DNA of 64,000 nt from contig NZ_VAHD01000001.1 in NCBI RefSeq assembly GCF_005876985.1, positions 372,001-436,000 of the forward strand, given 5' to 3'. Shown here one piece after another: positions 36,577-45,456 of this stretch; the stretch's first letter is position 1, and every line of letters begins with the position of its first letter. The position numbers were made by a program, and so were the translations under genes. The notes beneath the pieces are model-generated. The model was not told the origin of the DNA. It was given only the letters and a program-made list of their open reading frames with translations, and ran no database searches. Source of the stretch: Rhodoferax bucti. Its GTDB lineage: Bacteria; Pseudomonadota; Gammaproteobacteria; Burkholderiales; Burkholderiaceae_C.

Positions 36577-37524
36577 CTACAGGGGGTAGTGCCTCAAGGC
36601 CCAGAGCAAGGCATTGAGTGTAAAAAATGAACCGATGGTGGTGGCCAGCAGCGCCGCGGCGCTCACCTCCTCATGCCCGTGCTTGAGGGCCAGAATCGGG
36701 TACACGCCCAACATGGGCATGGCAGAAAACAGCAAGGCGGCGGTGCGCAGTTGGGGGTCGGCAATCGGCACCACAAAAGTAAACACCAGGTACACGCACA
36801 AGGGGTGCAACAGCAGTTTGCCGAAGGCAATTTGCGCGACCAGACGGCGCTTGCCCTTGAGCTGCAGCCCCACCAAAGCGCCACCGATGACAAACAACGC
36901 CAGCCCGGTGGTGACCTGGGCAAACAGGGTCACGGTGCGGACCAGCGGGCCGGGCAGCGTCCAGCCCATGGCAGACACCAGCAGCGCCACGGGAATGACC
37001 GCCAGCAAGGGCGTGCGCACCCAGCCCATGACAATGCCTTGCACCGTCGCCAGCCAGTGCCGGGGCTCGCGCGCGGTGCTGCGGTCTGCCAACGTGAGCA
37101 GCAAGGGCAACTTGAAGAGGTTTTCAAACACCATGTTGAGCGCCAGCGCCACCGCGGCAATCGGCCCCAGCACCAGCGCCGTCACCGGATAGCCCATGTA
37201 GCCGCTGTTGGAGCAGCTCATGCCCATGGCAAAGTAGGCGCGGTAGCTGGGCGCGCTCTGGTGCACATACCGGGCCCACAGATAGCCGCCGGCCAGCACA
37301 ACGAAGGAGCCGATGCCGTAGGCCAGCAGGTAGTCAAAGTGCATCACATCGCGCAAGGGGCGCTGGGCAATTGCGTTGAACACCAAAGCAGGCAGTGCAA
37401 AGTTCAGCACAAACTTGCCGAATACCCGCAGGTCGGGTTTGCTGAAGATGCCGGCGCGGGTGGCAAGAAAGCCTGCGGCAATGCACAGGTAAATGGGGCC
37501 GGTAATGGCCAGAATATCAAGCAT
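36577..37524 (-). CDS. AEC family transporter (auxin-efflux-carrier type permease)
   Basis: A 315-residue inner-membrane protein with about ten predicted membrane helices arranged as two halves. The N-terminus ILAITGPIYLCIAAGFLATRAGIF and the conserved ALPALVFNAIAQRPL and SNSGYMGYPV segments identify the AEC/MdcF family, which exports or imports small organic acids. Substrate unknown. It is convergent with the GGDEF-EAL gene (32 bases). A dispersed repeat separates it from the upstream Bug protein gene on the same strand. Confidence 0.88.
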   Translation of the reverse strand: MLDILAITGPIYLCIAAGFLATRAGIFSKPDLRVFGKFVLNFALPALVFNAIAQRPLRDVMHFDYLLAYGIGSFVVLAGGYLWARYVHQSAPSYRAYFAMGMSCSNSGYMGYPVTALVLGPIAAVALALNMVFENLFKLPLLLTLADRSTAREPRHWLATVQGIVMGWVRTPLLAVIPVALLVSAMGWTLPGPLVRTVTLFAQVTTGLALFVIGGALVGLQLKGKRRLVAQIAFGKLLLHPLCVYLVFTFVVPIADPQLRTAALLFSAMPMLGVYPILALKHGHEEVSAAALLATTIGSFFTLNALLWALRHYPL

Positions 37525-37578
37525 CAGCAGTGCCCCATCGGCAGGGCCCTCAAAGAAAGAAACAGGGCGAAATTTGGA

Positions 37579-37639
37579 TCAAAAGTGCCCCTGGCGCTCG
37601 CAGAATGTGCGCCAACAGCTACTAAAACCATAGCAAATT
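37579..37639 (+). repeat. Dispersed repeat copy between the Bug protein and AEC genes
   Basis: It contains ATCAAAAGTGCCCCTGGCGC, then TCGCAGAATGTGCGC, CAACAGCTACTAAAA and ATAGCAAATT. The stem is GGCGC/GCGCC, another compensatory variant. The ATAGCAAAT end touches the stop codon of the minus-strand Bug gene. Confidence 0.8.
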
Positions 37640-38617
37640 CTACAGGCGCGGCACACCGGCTTTGGTGATGACCTCGCCCCAGCGCTTGATCTCGCTACCC
37701 AGCAGCTCGCCCAATTTCTCGGGGGTGGAGCCACGGGCGCTCACGTTCAGCTCAAACAGCTTTTTCTTCACATCGAGGTGGACGAGCGCCGCCTGCACCT
37801 CTTTGTTGAGCCGGGCGATCACCTCCTTGGGCGTTTTGGCGGGCGCAGCCAGTGCGTTCCACGACGACACATCAAAGTTCGCCACGCCACTCTGCATGAC
37901 CGTGGGCACGTCCGGCACTTGGGCCGCGCGCTCGTCCCCCAGAATGGCCAACGGGCGCACCGCCTTGGAATTCACCTGGCCCATCATGGGCCCGAGGATT
38001 TCGATAGCCACATCCACCTGCCCACCGCGCAGTGCCGTGGTGAGCGCAGGTGTGCCGTTGAAGGGCACGATCAAAAAGTCCAGCCCGGTGCGCGACTTGA
38101 ACAACTCGGCCGCCAAATGCTGGGTGCTGCCAATGTTGATGGTGCCCACATTGAGCTTGCCGGGGTTGGCCTTGGCAAAGGCCATGAGCTCGCCCAGGTT
38201 CTTGTAAGGCGCGTTTGCCGAGGCCAGGACCGCCAAGTCGAAGTAGCCCAGGGTGGACACCGGCGCAAAGTCGCGCTGGGCGTCAAACGGCAGGCTCTTG
38301 AACAAGCCCGCACTCACCGCCGTGCCGTTGGACATGAGCAGCAGCGTGTGGCCATCGGGCTCCGCCTTGGCCACCGCCTCGCCCGCACCCACGCCGCCAG
38401 CGCCGGGCTTGTTGTCGATGATGACCGGCTGCCCCAGCGACTCCGAGAGCTTTTGCGCCACGGTGCGCGCCGTGAGGTCGGCCACACCACCGGCACCAAA
38501 GGGCACCACGATGCGGATGGGTTTGCTGGGAAAGGTATCGGCCACGGCGGGCAAGGCCAGCGCCAGGGTGGACAGGGCAACAGCAGCCAATGCGCTGCGG
38601 CGGGTCAAACGGCTCAT
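37640..38617 (-). CDS. Tripartite tricarboxylate transporter substrate-binding protein (Bug/TctC)
   Basis: A 325-residue periplasmic binding protein. The signal peptide has MSRLTRRSALAAVALS, an Ala/Leu core and a cleavage site near ADTFPSK. The mature part has the family motif YPxKPIRIVVPFGAGG (here FPSKPIRIVVPFGAGG), AKAEPDGHTLLLMSNG, and the late conserved block DVPTVMQSGVANFDVSSW. Bug proteins bind carboxylates and are greatly expanded in Burkholderiales. No TctA/TctB membrane partners are nearby, so it is an orphan receptor. It lies 83 bases after livF on the same strand with a repeat copy between. Confidence 0.92.
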   Translation of the reverse strand: MSRLTRRSALAAVALSTLALALPAVADTFPSKPIRIVVPFGAGGVADLTARTVAQKLSESLGQPVIIDNKPGAGGVGAGEAVAKAEPDGHTLLLMSNGTAVSAGLFKSLPFDAQRDFAPVSTLGYFDLAVLASANAPYKNLGELMAFAKANPGKLNVGTINIGSTQHLAAELFKSRTGLDFLIVPFNGTPALTTALRGGQVDVAIEILGPMMGQVNSKAVRPLAILGDERAAQVPDVPTVMQSGVANFDVSSWNALAAPAKTPKEVIARLNKEVQAALVHLDVKKKLFELNVSARGSTPEKLGELLGSEIKRWGEVITKAGVPRL

Positions 38618-38644
38618 AGAAAGCTCCCTTGGAATAAAAAGAGC

Positions 38645-38696
38645 TGCTAGCGCTTATGGAATATGCGCAAGCAGCTCTGTTTTTGATAGCAAATTA
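38645..38696 (+). repeat. Dispersed repeat copy between livF and the Bug gene
   Basis: It contains CTAGCGCTTATGGAATATGC, then GCAAGCAGCTCTG and GATAGCAAATT. It ends four bases before the livF stop on the minus strand, so like the other 3'-end copies it follows that gene directly. The stem is shorter here (GCGC/GCGC). Confidence 0.75.
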
Positions 38697-38700
38697 TCGC

Positions 38701-39426
38701 TCAGCGGGCCACACCCAACAGCTTGTCGAGCAACTCGGGCTGCTCCCGCAGACTTTGCGCGGTGCCACTGTGCACCACAGTGCCACGGTCCAGCACCGCC
38801 GCCGTGTCGCTGATGGCCAGAATGGCTTGCGGATGCTGCTCCACGATGATCGCGCTCAGGCCCTCTTCGCGGGTGATGCGGCGGATCGCGCGCAGCAGCT
38901 CCTGCACGATGATGGGCGCCAGGCCTTCGCAAGGCTCGTCGAGCAACAGGATGGTGGGGTTGAGCACCAGCGCACGGCCCACAGCCAGCATTTGCTGCTC
39001 GCCACCCGAGAGCTGCGTGCCCAGGTTGGTCTTGCGCTCAGCCAGGCGGGGGAACAGCTCGTACACCCGCTCAGGTGTCCACATGGCCGCCTTGCGGCCG
39101 GCACGGGCCGGGCGCGCCACCGCGGTGAGGTTTTCGTCCACCGTGAGCGACTTGAAGATGTTGCGCTCTTGCGGCACCCAGCCGATACCGGCAGCCGCCC
39201 GCTCATGCTGCGGCAGCTTGTGCAACTCGGCGCCGCCCAACTGGATGGTGCCGCCGTGTTGCCGGGTGGCGCCGGCCAGGGTGTTCATGAAGGTGGTTTT
39301 GCCGGTGCCATTGCGGCCCAGCAGCGCCAGGGTTTCGCCTTCGTTGATCGACACCGACACGCCGTGCAACACCACCGCCTCGCCATAACCGGCGGACAGG
39401 TTTTCAACCGTTAGCAAAGTGCTCAT
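38701..39426 (-). CDS. livF: High-affinity branched-chain amino acid ABC transporter, ATPase LivF
   Basis: A 241-residue ATPase. Walker A GRNGTGKTT (~38-46), signature LSGGEQQM, Walker B ILLLDEPCEGLAP and H-loop IVEQHPQAI are complete. It starts in overlap with the livG stop (ATGA) and is the last gene of the minus-strand livKHMGF operon. The family energises uptake of Leu/Ile/Val; in this genus similar operons also import aromatic acids, and its neighbourhood with aromatic breakdown genes leaves that open. Confidence 0.92.
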   Translation of the reverse strand: MSTLLTVENLSAGYGEAVVLHGVSVSINEGETLALLGRNGTGKTTFMNTLAGATRQHGGTIQLGGAELHKLPQHERAAAGIGWVPQERNIFKSLTVDENLTAVARPARAGRKAAMWTPERVYELFPRLAERKTNLGTQLSGGEQQMLAVGRALVLNPTILLLDEPCEGLAPIIVQELLRAIRRITREEGLSAIIVEQHPQAILAISDTAAVLDRGTVVHSGTAQSLREQPELLDKLLGVAR

Positions 39427-40214
39427 GCGTGGGCTCCTTCACCTTCGGCGTGGCCCAAATACACCGCCTTGACCTGCGGGTCGTTGGCGATTTCTTCGGG
39501 GTTGCCTTCGGTGAGCATGGTGCCGTTGACCAGCACCGTCATGCGGTTTGCAAAGCTGAAGACCAGATCCATGTCATGTTCAATCAAAAGGATGGACACA
39601 TCCGACGGCAGGGCTGCCACGGTTTGCAGCAGCTCTTCACGCTCACCGGCAGGCACACCGGCCACCGGCTCGTCGAGCAACAACACGCGCGGCTCGCAGG
39701 CCAGCGCAATCGCAATTTCCAGCAAGCGGCGCTTGCCGTAGGCCAGCACCCGAGTTTCCTGGTGCATGACGCTGCTGAGGTGGAACTGCTCCAGCAGCTG
39801 CTCGCAGCGCTCCACCACCTTGCGCTGGCCGCCCAACGGCTGCCACCATTTGCCGCCCAGGCCCTGGTGCTGGCTGACCACCATGGCCAGGGTTTGCAGC
39901 GGGGTCATGGTGTCAAACAACTGGTTGATCTGGAAGGTGCGCACCATGCCCCGGCGCACCCGCTGGTGGGGCGCAAGGCGGGTGATGTCTTCGCCTTCAA
40001 GCACGATGCGGCCTTCGGTGGGCTGGAGCACACCGGTCAGCAGGTTGATGAGCGTGGTTTTACCGGCGCCGTTGGGGCCGATGAGCGCATGGCGTGCGCC
40101 TTTTTGCAGGTTGAGGGTGACGTTGTTGGTAGCGGTAATGCCGCCGAACTTCATCACCAGACCTTGCGCGCTGAGTACGGTGTCTGGGGTCATGGTCGAT
40201 GGGGTGTTGCTCAT
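39423..40214 (-). CDS. livG: Branched-chain amino acid ABC transporter, ATPase LivG
   Basis: A 263-residue ATPase. Walker A GPNGAGKTT (~47-55), LAYGKRRLLEIAIAL as the LivG-type signature, Walker B VLLLDEPVAG and H-loop LIEHDMD are all present. The ATG overlaps the livM stop and its stop overlaps the livF start, so expression is coupled. Confidence 0.92.
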   Translation of the reverse strand: MSNTPSTMTPDTVLSAQGLVMKFGGITATNNVTLNLQKGARHALIGPNGAGKTTLINLLTGVLQPTEGRIVLEGEDITRLAPHQRVRRGMVRTFQINQLFDTMTPLQTLAMVVSQHQGLGGKWWQPLGGQRKVVERCEQLLEQFHLSSVMHQETRVLAYGKRRLLEIAIALACEPRVLLLDEPVAGVPAGEREELLQTVAALPSDVSILLIEHDMDLVFSFANRMTVLVNGTMLTEGNPEEIANDPQVKAVYLGHAEGEGAHA

Positions 40215-41218
40215 GCCGCACCTCCTGTCTTGTGCTTGGAACGTGCGCCGAACCAGGTCCAGGGGCGTACCAGGCGCTCGCGGCCGACCAGCACAAGCAC
40301 CACGAGGAACAGGCCGATCCAGAAGGTCCAGTACTGCGGGGTGATGCTGGAGATGAAGTCCTGCATCAGCTTGAACACAATGGCGCCCATCACGCCGCCA
40401 TAGAGCCAGCCCACACCGCCAATCACCAGCAGCAGCATCAGGTCTGCGGAGCGGTGGAACTCAAACACATCCAGCGAGGCAAACCCGGTGGTTTGCGCCA
40501 GCAGGGCTCCGGCCATGCCGGCCGCACCGGCCGCCACGGTGTAAGCCACGGCGATGCGGCTGGTCACCGGAATGCCGATGGCCATGGCACGCAAGCGGTT
40601 GTCGCGAATGGCCTTGAGCGTGCCGCCGAAGGGCGAATTCACCAAGCGGCGCGCCAGCACAAACATGACGAACAGCACCACGATGGAGTAGGTCGCAGCC
40701 GTGCGGCCATACAGGTCGAACTCGAAGCGGCCCAGCAGCGGCCCCATGACCACGCCCTGCAATCCGTCGGCACCACCGGTGAGCCAATCCAGCTTGTTGG
40801 CCAGCTCCATGAGGATCAGGCCCACGCCCAGGGTCACCATCAGGCGCGTCAAATCGGTGCCGCGTTGGATGGTGATGCTGCACAGGGCGCCCAGCAATGT
40901 GGCCACCACCATGGCCACCGCCAGGCCCGCCAGAGGATCGGGGTAGATGTGTTTGGCAAACAGCGCCGCCGTGTAAGCACCCATGCCGAAGAACGCCGCA
41001 TGGCCCAGCGACACGATGCCGGTGTAACCCAGGATCACATCCAGCGACAGGGCGAACAGCGCCACGATGGCAATTTCATTGATGATGAGGGCATGGCTGC
41101 CCAGCAGCCAAGGCGAAGCCAGGGCGGCGGCCCACAGCAGCAGCTCCCACCAGCGCCAGCGACCGGCTTGTAGCAAAAGATTGGTGTTGTTCATGGAAGA
41201 AGAGTTCACGAAGCTCAT
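40211..41218 (-). CDS. livM: Branched-chain amino acid ABC transporter permease LivM
   Basis: A 335-residue inner-membrane permease with about nine predicted helices. It carries the conserved EAA-like loop (VNSPFGGTLKAIRDNRLRAMAIG) and LGYTGIVSLGHAAFFGMGAY, typical of LivM. ATG 41218 overlaps the livH stop by ATGA and is preferred over the internal ATG 41194. It pairs with LivH to form the channel. Confidence 0.92.
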   Translation of the reverse strand: MSFVNSSSMNNTNLLLQAGRWRWWELLLWAAALASPWLLGSHALIINEIAIVALFALSLDVILGYTGIVSLGHAAFFGMGAYTAALFAKHIYPDPLAGLAVAMVVATLLGALCSITIQRGTDLTRLMVTLGVGLILMELANKLDWLTGGADGLQGVVMGPLLGRFEFDLYGRTAATYSIVVLFVMFVLARRLVNSPFGGTLKAIRDNRLRAMAIGIPVTSRIAVAYTVAAGAAGMAGALLAQTTGFASLDVFEFHRSADLMLLLVIGGVGWLYGGVMGAIVFKLMQDFISSITPQYWTFWIGLFLVVLVLVGRERLVRPWTWFGARSKHKTGGAA

Positions 41219-42090
41219 GCCTTGCCTCCTTTGCGCACAAAGAGGCCTTGGGGGCGCCAGACGAGAATCACAATCATGAGGCTGTACACAATGAAGGCCC
41301 CGAGTTTGGGGATGTAGTACTTGCCGGCCACGTCGGCAATGCCCAGCAACAGCGCGGCCAGCAGCGGGCCGGTGATGCTGGAGGTGCCGCCCACGGCCAC
41401 CACGATCAGGAAATAAATCATGAACTTGAGCGGGAAGGTAGGGTCCATGCCCAGCACGTCCGCGCCCAAGGCCCCACCCAGACCGGCCAGGCCGGAGCCC
41501 ACCGCAAAGGTGGTGAGGAACACCACATTCACATTGATGCCCAGGCCGGCAGCCACACGCTGGTCGTCCACCGAAGCCCGCAGGCGGCTGCCGAAGCGGG
41601 TTTTGGTGAGGATGTACTGCAGCGCCACGGTCAACGCTGCGCACACGGCAATGATGAACAGGCGGTAGTGGCCCATGCCCAGCATCCAGGCGCCATCACC
41701 GAGTTCGGTGCGGCCCTTGAGCCATTCGGGCAGTTGCATGATGAGCTGGGTAGAGCCCACAAAGTAGTCCACCGCAGCCACTGCCATGAAGGTCAAACCG
41801 ATGGAGAACAGCACCTGGTCCAAATGGGGCTTGTGGTACAGCGGGCGGTAGAGCGTGCGCTCCAGCACCGCACCCAGCAGGGCCGAGCCGAGAAACGCCA
41901 GCGGCAGGCACACCAGAAAAGGCACCCCCAGGCGCTGCATGAGCAGCACGGTGATGTAGCCGCCCACCATGGCAAAGGCACCATGGGCGAGGTTGATGAA
42001 GTTCATCAACCCCATGGTGACGGCCAGGCCGACCGCAAGAATGAACAACAACATGCCGTAGGCAATGCCGTCGAAAAGAATGGTCAACAT
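41215..42090 (-). CDS. livH: Branched-chain amino acid ABC transporter permease LivH
   Basis: A 291-residue inner-membrane permease. The N-terminus LTILFDGIAYGMLLFILAVGLA and the segment GLMNFINLAHGAFAMVGGY are LivH hallmarks; the EAA loop is FGSRLRASVDDQRVAAGLGIN. The start ATG 42090 is fixed by the family N-terminus. A hairpin with A- and T-runs lies between it and the binding-protein gene, so less permease than binding protein is probably made. Confidence 0.92.
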   Translation of the reverse strand: MLTILFDGIAYGMLLFILAVGLAVTMGLMNFINLAHGAFAMVGGYITVLLMQRLGVPFLVCLPLAFLGSALLGAVLERTLYRPLYHKPHLDQVLFSIGLTFMAVAAVDYFVGSTQLIMQLPEWLKGRTELGDGAWMLGMGHYRLFIIAVCAALTVALQYILTKTRFGSRLRASVDDQRVAAGLGINVNVVFLTTFAVGSGLAGLGGALGADVLGMDPTFPLKFMIYFLIVVAVGGTSSITGPLLAALLLGIADVAGKYYIPKLGAFIVYSLMIVILVWRPQGLFVRKGGKA

Positions 42091-42152
42091 AAAGGAATGA
42101 TCCGGGTCAGGGGAACGATATTGCAGGCGCGGCGGGGCACAGCGCCCGGGCA

Positions 42153-42187
42153 ACAAAAAAGCGAGGGGTTTGCCATCGCTTTTTTGA
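42153..42187. terminator. Hairpin between livK and livH (attenuating terminator)
   Basis: The arms AAAAAAGCGA and TCGCTTTTTT are complementary, with an 11-base loop, and give a T-run on either strand. In the minus-strand transcript it lies 50-odd bases after livK and ~65 bases before livH. It probably stops part of the transcripts so that the periplasmic binding protein is made in excess. Confidence 0.7.
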
Positions 42188-42238
42188 TTTCAGACATGTG
42201 CCGAACCGCAGGCCATCGTCAGCGGTCAGGAGGCGGGA

Positions 42239-43411
42239 TTAACGCGCCTTGCCGGGGTCTTTGACGTCTTTGATCACGTCAAATTCCACGTTGTAAAGCT
42301 GGCCGTCTTTCTTTTCCACTTTGCGCAGGTAGACGTTTTGCACGATGTCGCGGGTCTGGGCATCGATGAAAATCGGGCCACGGGGGCTCTCGAAAATCTG
42401 GCCCTTCATGGCGGCCAGCAAGGCATCGCCACCACCCTGGCCCTTGGTGACCTTGAGCGCCTCAAAAATCACGCGCATGCCGTCATACCCCCCCACGGCC
42501 ATGAAGTTGGGGCGCAGGTTGTTGTTGGCCTTTTTGAAGGACTCCACAAACTTCTTGTTCAGCGCCGAGGGGTGGGCTGCCGAGTAATGGTGCGAGGTGA
42601 CCACGCCCAGGGCGCCGTCGCCCATGTCGTTCAACTGGTCGTCATCGGTGATGTCACCGGGGCCGATGAGCTTGATGCCGGCCTTGTCCATGCCGCGCTC
42701 CAGAAACTGCTTCATGACCGCTGCACCCGCGCCGGAGGGCACGAACACGAACAGGGCATCCGGCTTCAGGTCACGCACTTTCTGCAGGAAAGGCGCGAAG
42801 TCCGGGTTGCGCATGGGCACGCGCAGGCTGTCAACAATGGTGCCGCCGTTGAAGGTCAAACGGTCTTTGAAGAACTTTTCGGCATCAATGCCGGGGCCGT
42901 AGTCAGACACCAGGGTCACGACTTTCTTGATGCCGTTTTTGGGTGCCCAATCGGCAATCGCTACCGCTGCCTGGGGCAGGGTGAAGCTGGTGCGCACGAT
43001 ATAAGGAGACGCTTCCGTGATGCTGGAAGTCGCCGCTGCCATCACGATCTGGGGAGTCTTGGACTGGGTGGCCAAAGGCGCTGTCGCCAAGGCAGACGGG
43101 GTGATGCCAAAGCCAGCCAATACGTTGACCTTGTCATTCACGATCAGCTCTTGCGCCATGCGCTTGGTCACATCGGGAATGCTGGTGTCGTCCTTGATGA
43201 TGAGCTGGATTTTCTTGCCGGCCACGGTGTCGCCGTTTTGGGCCATGTACAGCTTGGCCGCAGCCTCAATCTGGCGGCCGGTGGTGGCCTGCTGGCCGGT
43301 CATGGGCAAAACCAGACCGATCTTGAAAACATTGTCCTGTGCCAGCACGGCGGTGCCTGCGAATACCAACGAGGCCAATGCGGTTGCACGGAGGAAGTGG
43401 CGTTTGTTCAT
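42239..43411 (-). CDS. livK: Branched-chain amino acid-type ABC transporter substrate-binding protein
   Basis: A 390-residue periplasmic protein. The signal peptide (MNKRHFLRATALASLVFAGT..., cleavage near AVLAQD) is followed by FKIGLVLPMTGQQATTGRQ, the Leu/Ile/Val-binding family start, and later DYGPGIDAEKFF and AVGGYDGMRVIFEAL. A GGAGAC ribosome site precedes the ATG. It is the first gene of the livKHMGF operon. The ligand is not certain from sequence. Confidence 0.9.
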   Translation of the reverse strand: MNKRHFLRATALASLVFAGTAVLAQDNVFKIGLVLPMTGQQATTGRQIEAAAKLYMAQNGDTVAGKKIQLIIKDDTSIPDVTKRMAQELIVNDKVNVLAGFGITPSALATAPLATQSKTPQIVMAAATSSITEASPYIVRTSFTLPQAAVAIADWAPKNGIKKVVTLVSDYGPGIDAEKFFKDRLTFNGGTIVDSLRVPMRNPDFAPFLQKVRDLKPDALFVFVPSGAGAAVMKQFLERGMDKAGIKLIGPGDITDDDQLNDMGDGALGVVTSHHYSAAHPSALNKKFVESFKKANNNLRPNFMAVGGYDGMRVIFEALKVTKGQGGGDALLAAMKGQIFESPRGPIFIDAQTRDIVQNVYLRKVEKKDGQLYNVEFDVIKDVKDPGKAR

Positions 43412-43576
43412 GTGTTGTCTCCTGAACGGTTTTTAGAATCACACTGCGTGCGACTATCGCCCTTTGCAACACCCATTGCAACGCCGGATATGCACACTTA
43501 GTTATTCCATTTTGCAATAGCTCCACGGGGTTTGCCAGTGGGAGTTGCACTTCCTCGATAAACGGCAACCCCGCAG

Positions 43577-44422
43577 CTAGCCCTGCTGTAGCGCGGCCAC
43601 TTGCTGCCGCAATGCGGCGTTTTCCGCCTCCAGCGCGGCAACCCGTTGCTGCAGGGCGGCAATCATGGCCTGGGGGTCGGCATCCTGCCCCGCGCCGTCT
43701 TCCGGTGCAAATGCGGGCACCGCGTGGTCGGCCATGGCTTCGCGGGCGGCCCGCTTGGCATCGCGCACCCGTTTGGCGGCTTGCTTGAGCTCGTCTTTGC
43801 CCGCGCTGGCCGCTGCCACTTGCTCTTCGGCAGGCAAGGTAGCGACTGCCGCGGCCGCGTTGATGGAAATCACCCCCGACTTGACTGCTGCCACCAGCTC
43901 GGGCGCTGCTTGCTTCTGGATTTTCTCGATCATCACCACCTGGCTGCTGCTCAGGCGCGCTGCCTTGGCCAGGTCTTCACGGCTTTTGAATGCGGGGGCG
44001 GCAGGGGCATCCACCGCAGGTGCAGAAGCTGCACCATCATCCGCAGCGGCAGGGGCCGCAGCGTCCGCCACGGCGGTGTTTGCAATGGCCTGTTGCTGGC
44101 GGGCCGCCAGAATTTCGCGTTTGCGCAAGGCCAACACCCCACGCTGGAAGTCCGACACACTGCGGCGGCCGAGGTGCTGGTCAATCATCCACAAATGCAC
44201 ATCGTCCATGGACTGGAACAAGGTGCTTTGCACTGTGTTGAAAGGCACATTGTGTTTTTTGCAGATGCCGTAGCGGTTGTGGCCATCCACCAGCACATCG
44301 CCCCACAGCACCAGAGCATCGCGGCAGCCTTCGGTCAGGATGCTGCGCTCCAGGGCGGCGTGCTCTTCAGGAGTGAGCGGATCGATGTACGCCTTGAGCG
44401 CTTCGTTAACGATGATGTCCAT
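43577..44422 (-). CDS. ParB-like nuclease-fold protein with C-terminal coiled coil
   Basis: A 281-residue protein. The N-terminal ParB-type domain has the motif LTPEEHAALERSILTEGCRDALVLWGD and DGHNRYGICKKHNVPF (the GHxR-like phosphate-binding box). A helical domain follows, with an Ala/Pro-rich linker, an RxSSSQVVMIEKIQ DNA-binding-like helix, and a C-terminal leucine-zipper-like coiled coil (LQQRVAALEAENAALRQQV). No ParA partner or partition site was seen, so it is a solitary ParB-like protein rather than a chromosome partition system. A longer frame starting at 45139 overlaps the LysR gene and is rejected. Confidence 0.75.
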   Translation of the reverse strand: MDIIVNEALKAYIDPLTPEEHAALERSILTEGCRDALVLWGDVLVDGHNRYGICKKHNVPFNTVQSTLFQSMDDVHLWMIDQHLGRRSVSDFQRGVLALRKREILAARQQQAIANTAVADAAAPAAADDGAASAPAVDAPAAPAFKSREDLAKAARLSSSQVVMIEKIQKQAAPELVAAVKSGVISINAAAAVATLPAEEQVAAASAGKDELKQAAKRVRDAKRAAREAMADHAVPAFAPEDGAGQDADPQAMIAALQQRVAALEAENAALRQQVAALQQG

Positions 44423-44472
44423 ACGGGGTGTGATGCGGGCAAAAGGGCTGGATTGTAGGCGCCCGCCCGCTG

Positions 44473-45366
44473 TCAAACCGCTGCCGCAAAGCGGTTGAGA
44501 TAGCCCATGAAAGCCTGCGCCAGGGGCGACAGTCGCTTGCCCTGCAAATGCACCGTGTACCAGTTGGAGGTAATCGGAAAGCCGGCCACATCCAGCACCA
44601 CGAGGCCCTGACCCGCCACGTCCGGCCCCAGAGCATGCCGGGACACCACCGACATGCCCAACCCACCGGCCACCGCTTGCTTGAGCGCTTCGTTGCTGCC
44701 CATTTCGAGACGCAAGCGGGGCACAAAGCGCTGGGTGGCAAAGTGGGCATCGGTGTTCAAACGGGTCCCGGAACCTTTTTCGCGCAGCACAAAACGCTCG
44801 GCATGCAAGTCCGCCAAGGCAATGCCGCGGTGCGCAGCCAGCGGGTGCGCCAGAGGGGCGATCAAGACCAAGGGGTTGGGCAAAAACGCATGTGCCACCG
44901 CATCGATGTCCGCCGGGGGTTTGGACATGATGTAGAGATCGTCCACGTTGTCGCGCAAGCGTTGGACCACGCCATCGCGGTTCAAGACTTCCAGAGAGAT
45001 TTCCACATCCGGGTGCATGCGGCAAAAGTCTCCCAGCAACCGTGGCGTGAAGTACTTGGCCGTGCTGACAACCGCCAGCCGGAGGCGACCCGCCGTGAGC
45101 CCGCGCTGGGCGGCGATGCGTTGCTCCAGGCGATCCCACTCCAACAGCATCGCCCGTGCAGTGGCCTCCAACTCGCGGCCCGCATCGGTGAGTTGCAGCT
45201 TTTTACCGGTGACTTCGTACAAGGGCAGGCCGATAGTGTCCGCCATGTCTTTGAGCTGCATGGACACCGTGGGTTGCGTGACATGCATGGCGCGCGCGGC
45301 CGCCGTGATGCTGCCCTGCTCCGCCAAGGCCAGAAAAGTCTGCAATTGCCGGAAAGTGATATTCAT
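44473..45366 (-). CDS. LysR-family regulator, CbbR/CmpR-like
   Basis: A 297-residue regulator. The helix-turn-helix FRQLQTFLALAEQGSITAAARAM and TQPTVSMQLKDMADTIGLPLYE match CbbR/CmpR, the activators of carbon fixation and bicarbonate uptake genes; the effector domain includes LNRDGVVQRLRDNVDDLYIM. It is divergent from the SbtA bicarbonate transporter with a 90-base gap, a natural target. A GCATTA...TAATGC inverted repeat lies in that gap. No RuBisCO gene is in the window. Confidence 0.85.
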   Translation of the reverse strand: MNITFRQLQTFLALAEQGSITAAARAMHVTQPTVSMQLKDMADTIGLPLYEVTGKKLQLTDAGRELEATARAMLLEWDRLEQRIAAQRGLTAGRLRLAVVSTAKYFTPRLLGDFCRMHPDVEISLEVLNRDGVVQRLRDNVDDLYIMSKPPADIDAVAHAFLPNPLVLIAPLAHPLAAHRGIALADLHAERFVLREKGSGTRLNTDAHFATQRFVPRLRLEMGSNEALKQAVAGGLGMSVVSRHALGPDVAGQGLVVLDVAGFPITSNWYTVHLQGKRLSPLAQAFMGYLNRFAAAV

Positions 45367-45388
45367 TGACTTTTATCTATGTTGCACC

Positions 45389-45414
45389 GCATTATTTTTG
45401 ATTTTACTTAATGC
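45389..45414. promoter_or_regulatory. Inverted repeat between the LysR gene and sbtA
   Basis: GCATTA (45389-45394) and TAATGC (45409-45414) are exact inverted repeats around an A/T-rich 14-base centre. It lies 43 bases before sbtA and 23 bases before the LysR start, where the regulator would bind to activate sbtA and repress itself. Confidence 0.45.
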
Positions 45415-45456
45415 ATCTGCTTTTTTAGGATCGGGCTACTCACTACGCGAATATCT

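Noticed and set aside
41248..42264. 338-codon frame opposite livH
   Set aside because: Shadow of the LivH permease; Gln/His-rich without domains.
44423..45139. N-terminal extension of the ParB-like gene
   Set aside because: It would overlap the LysR gene almost completely, and the ParB domain begins cleanly at ATG 44422.
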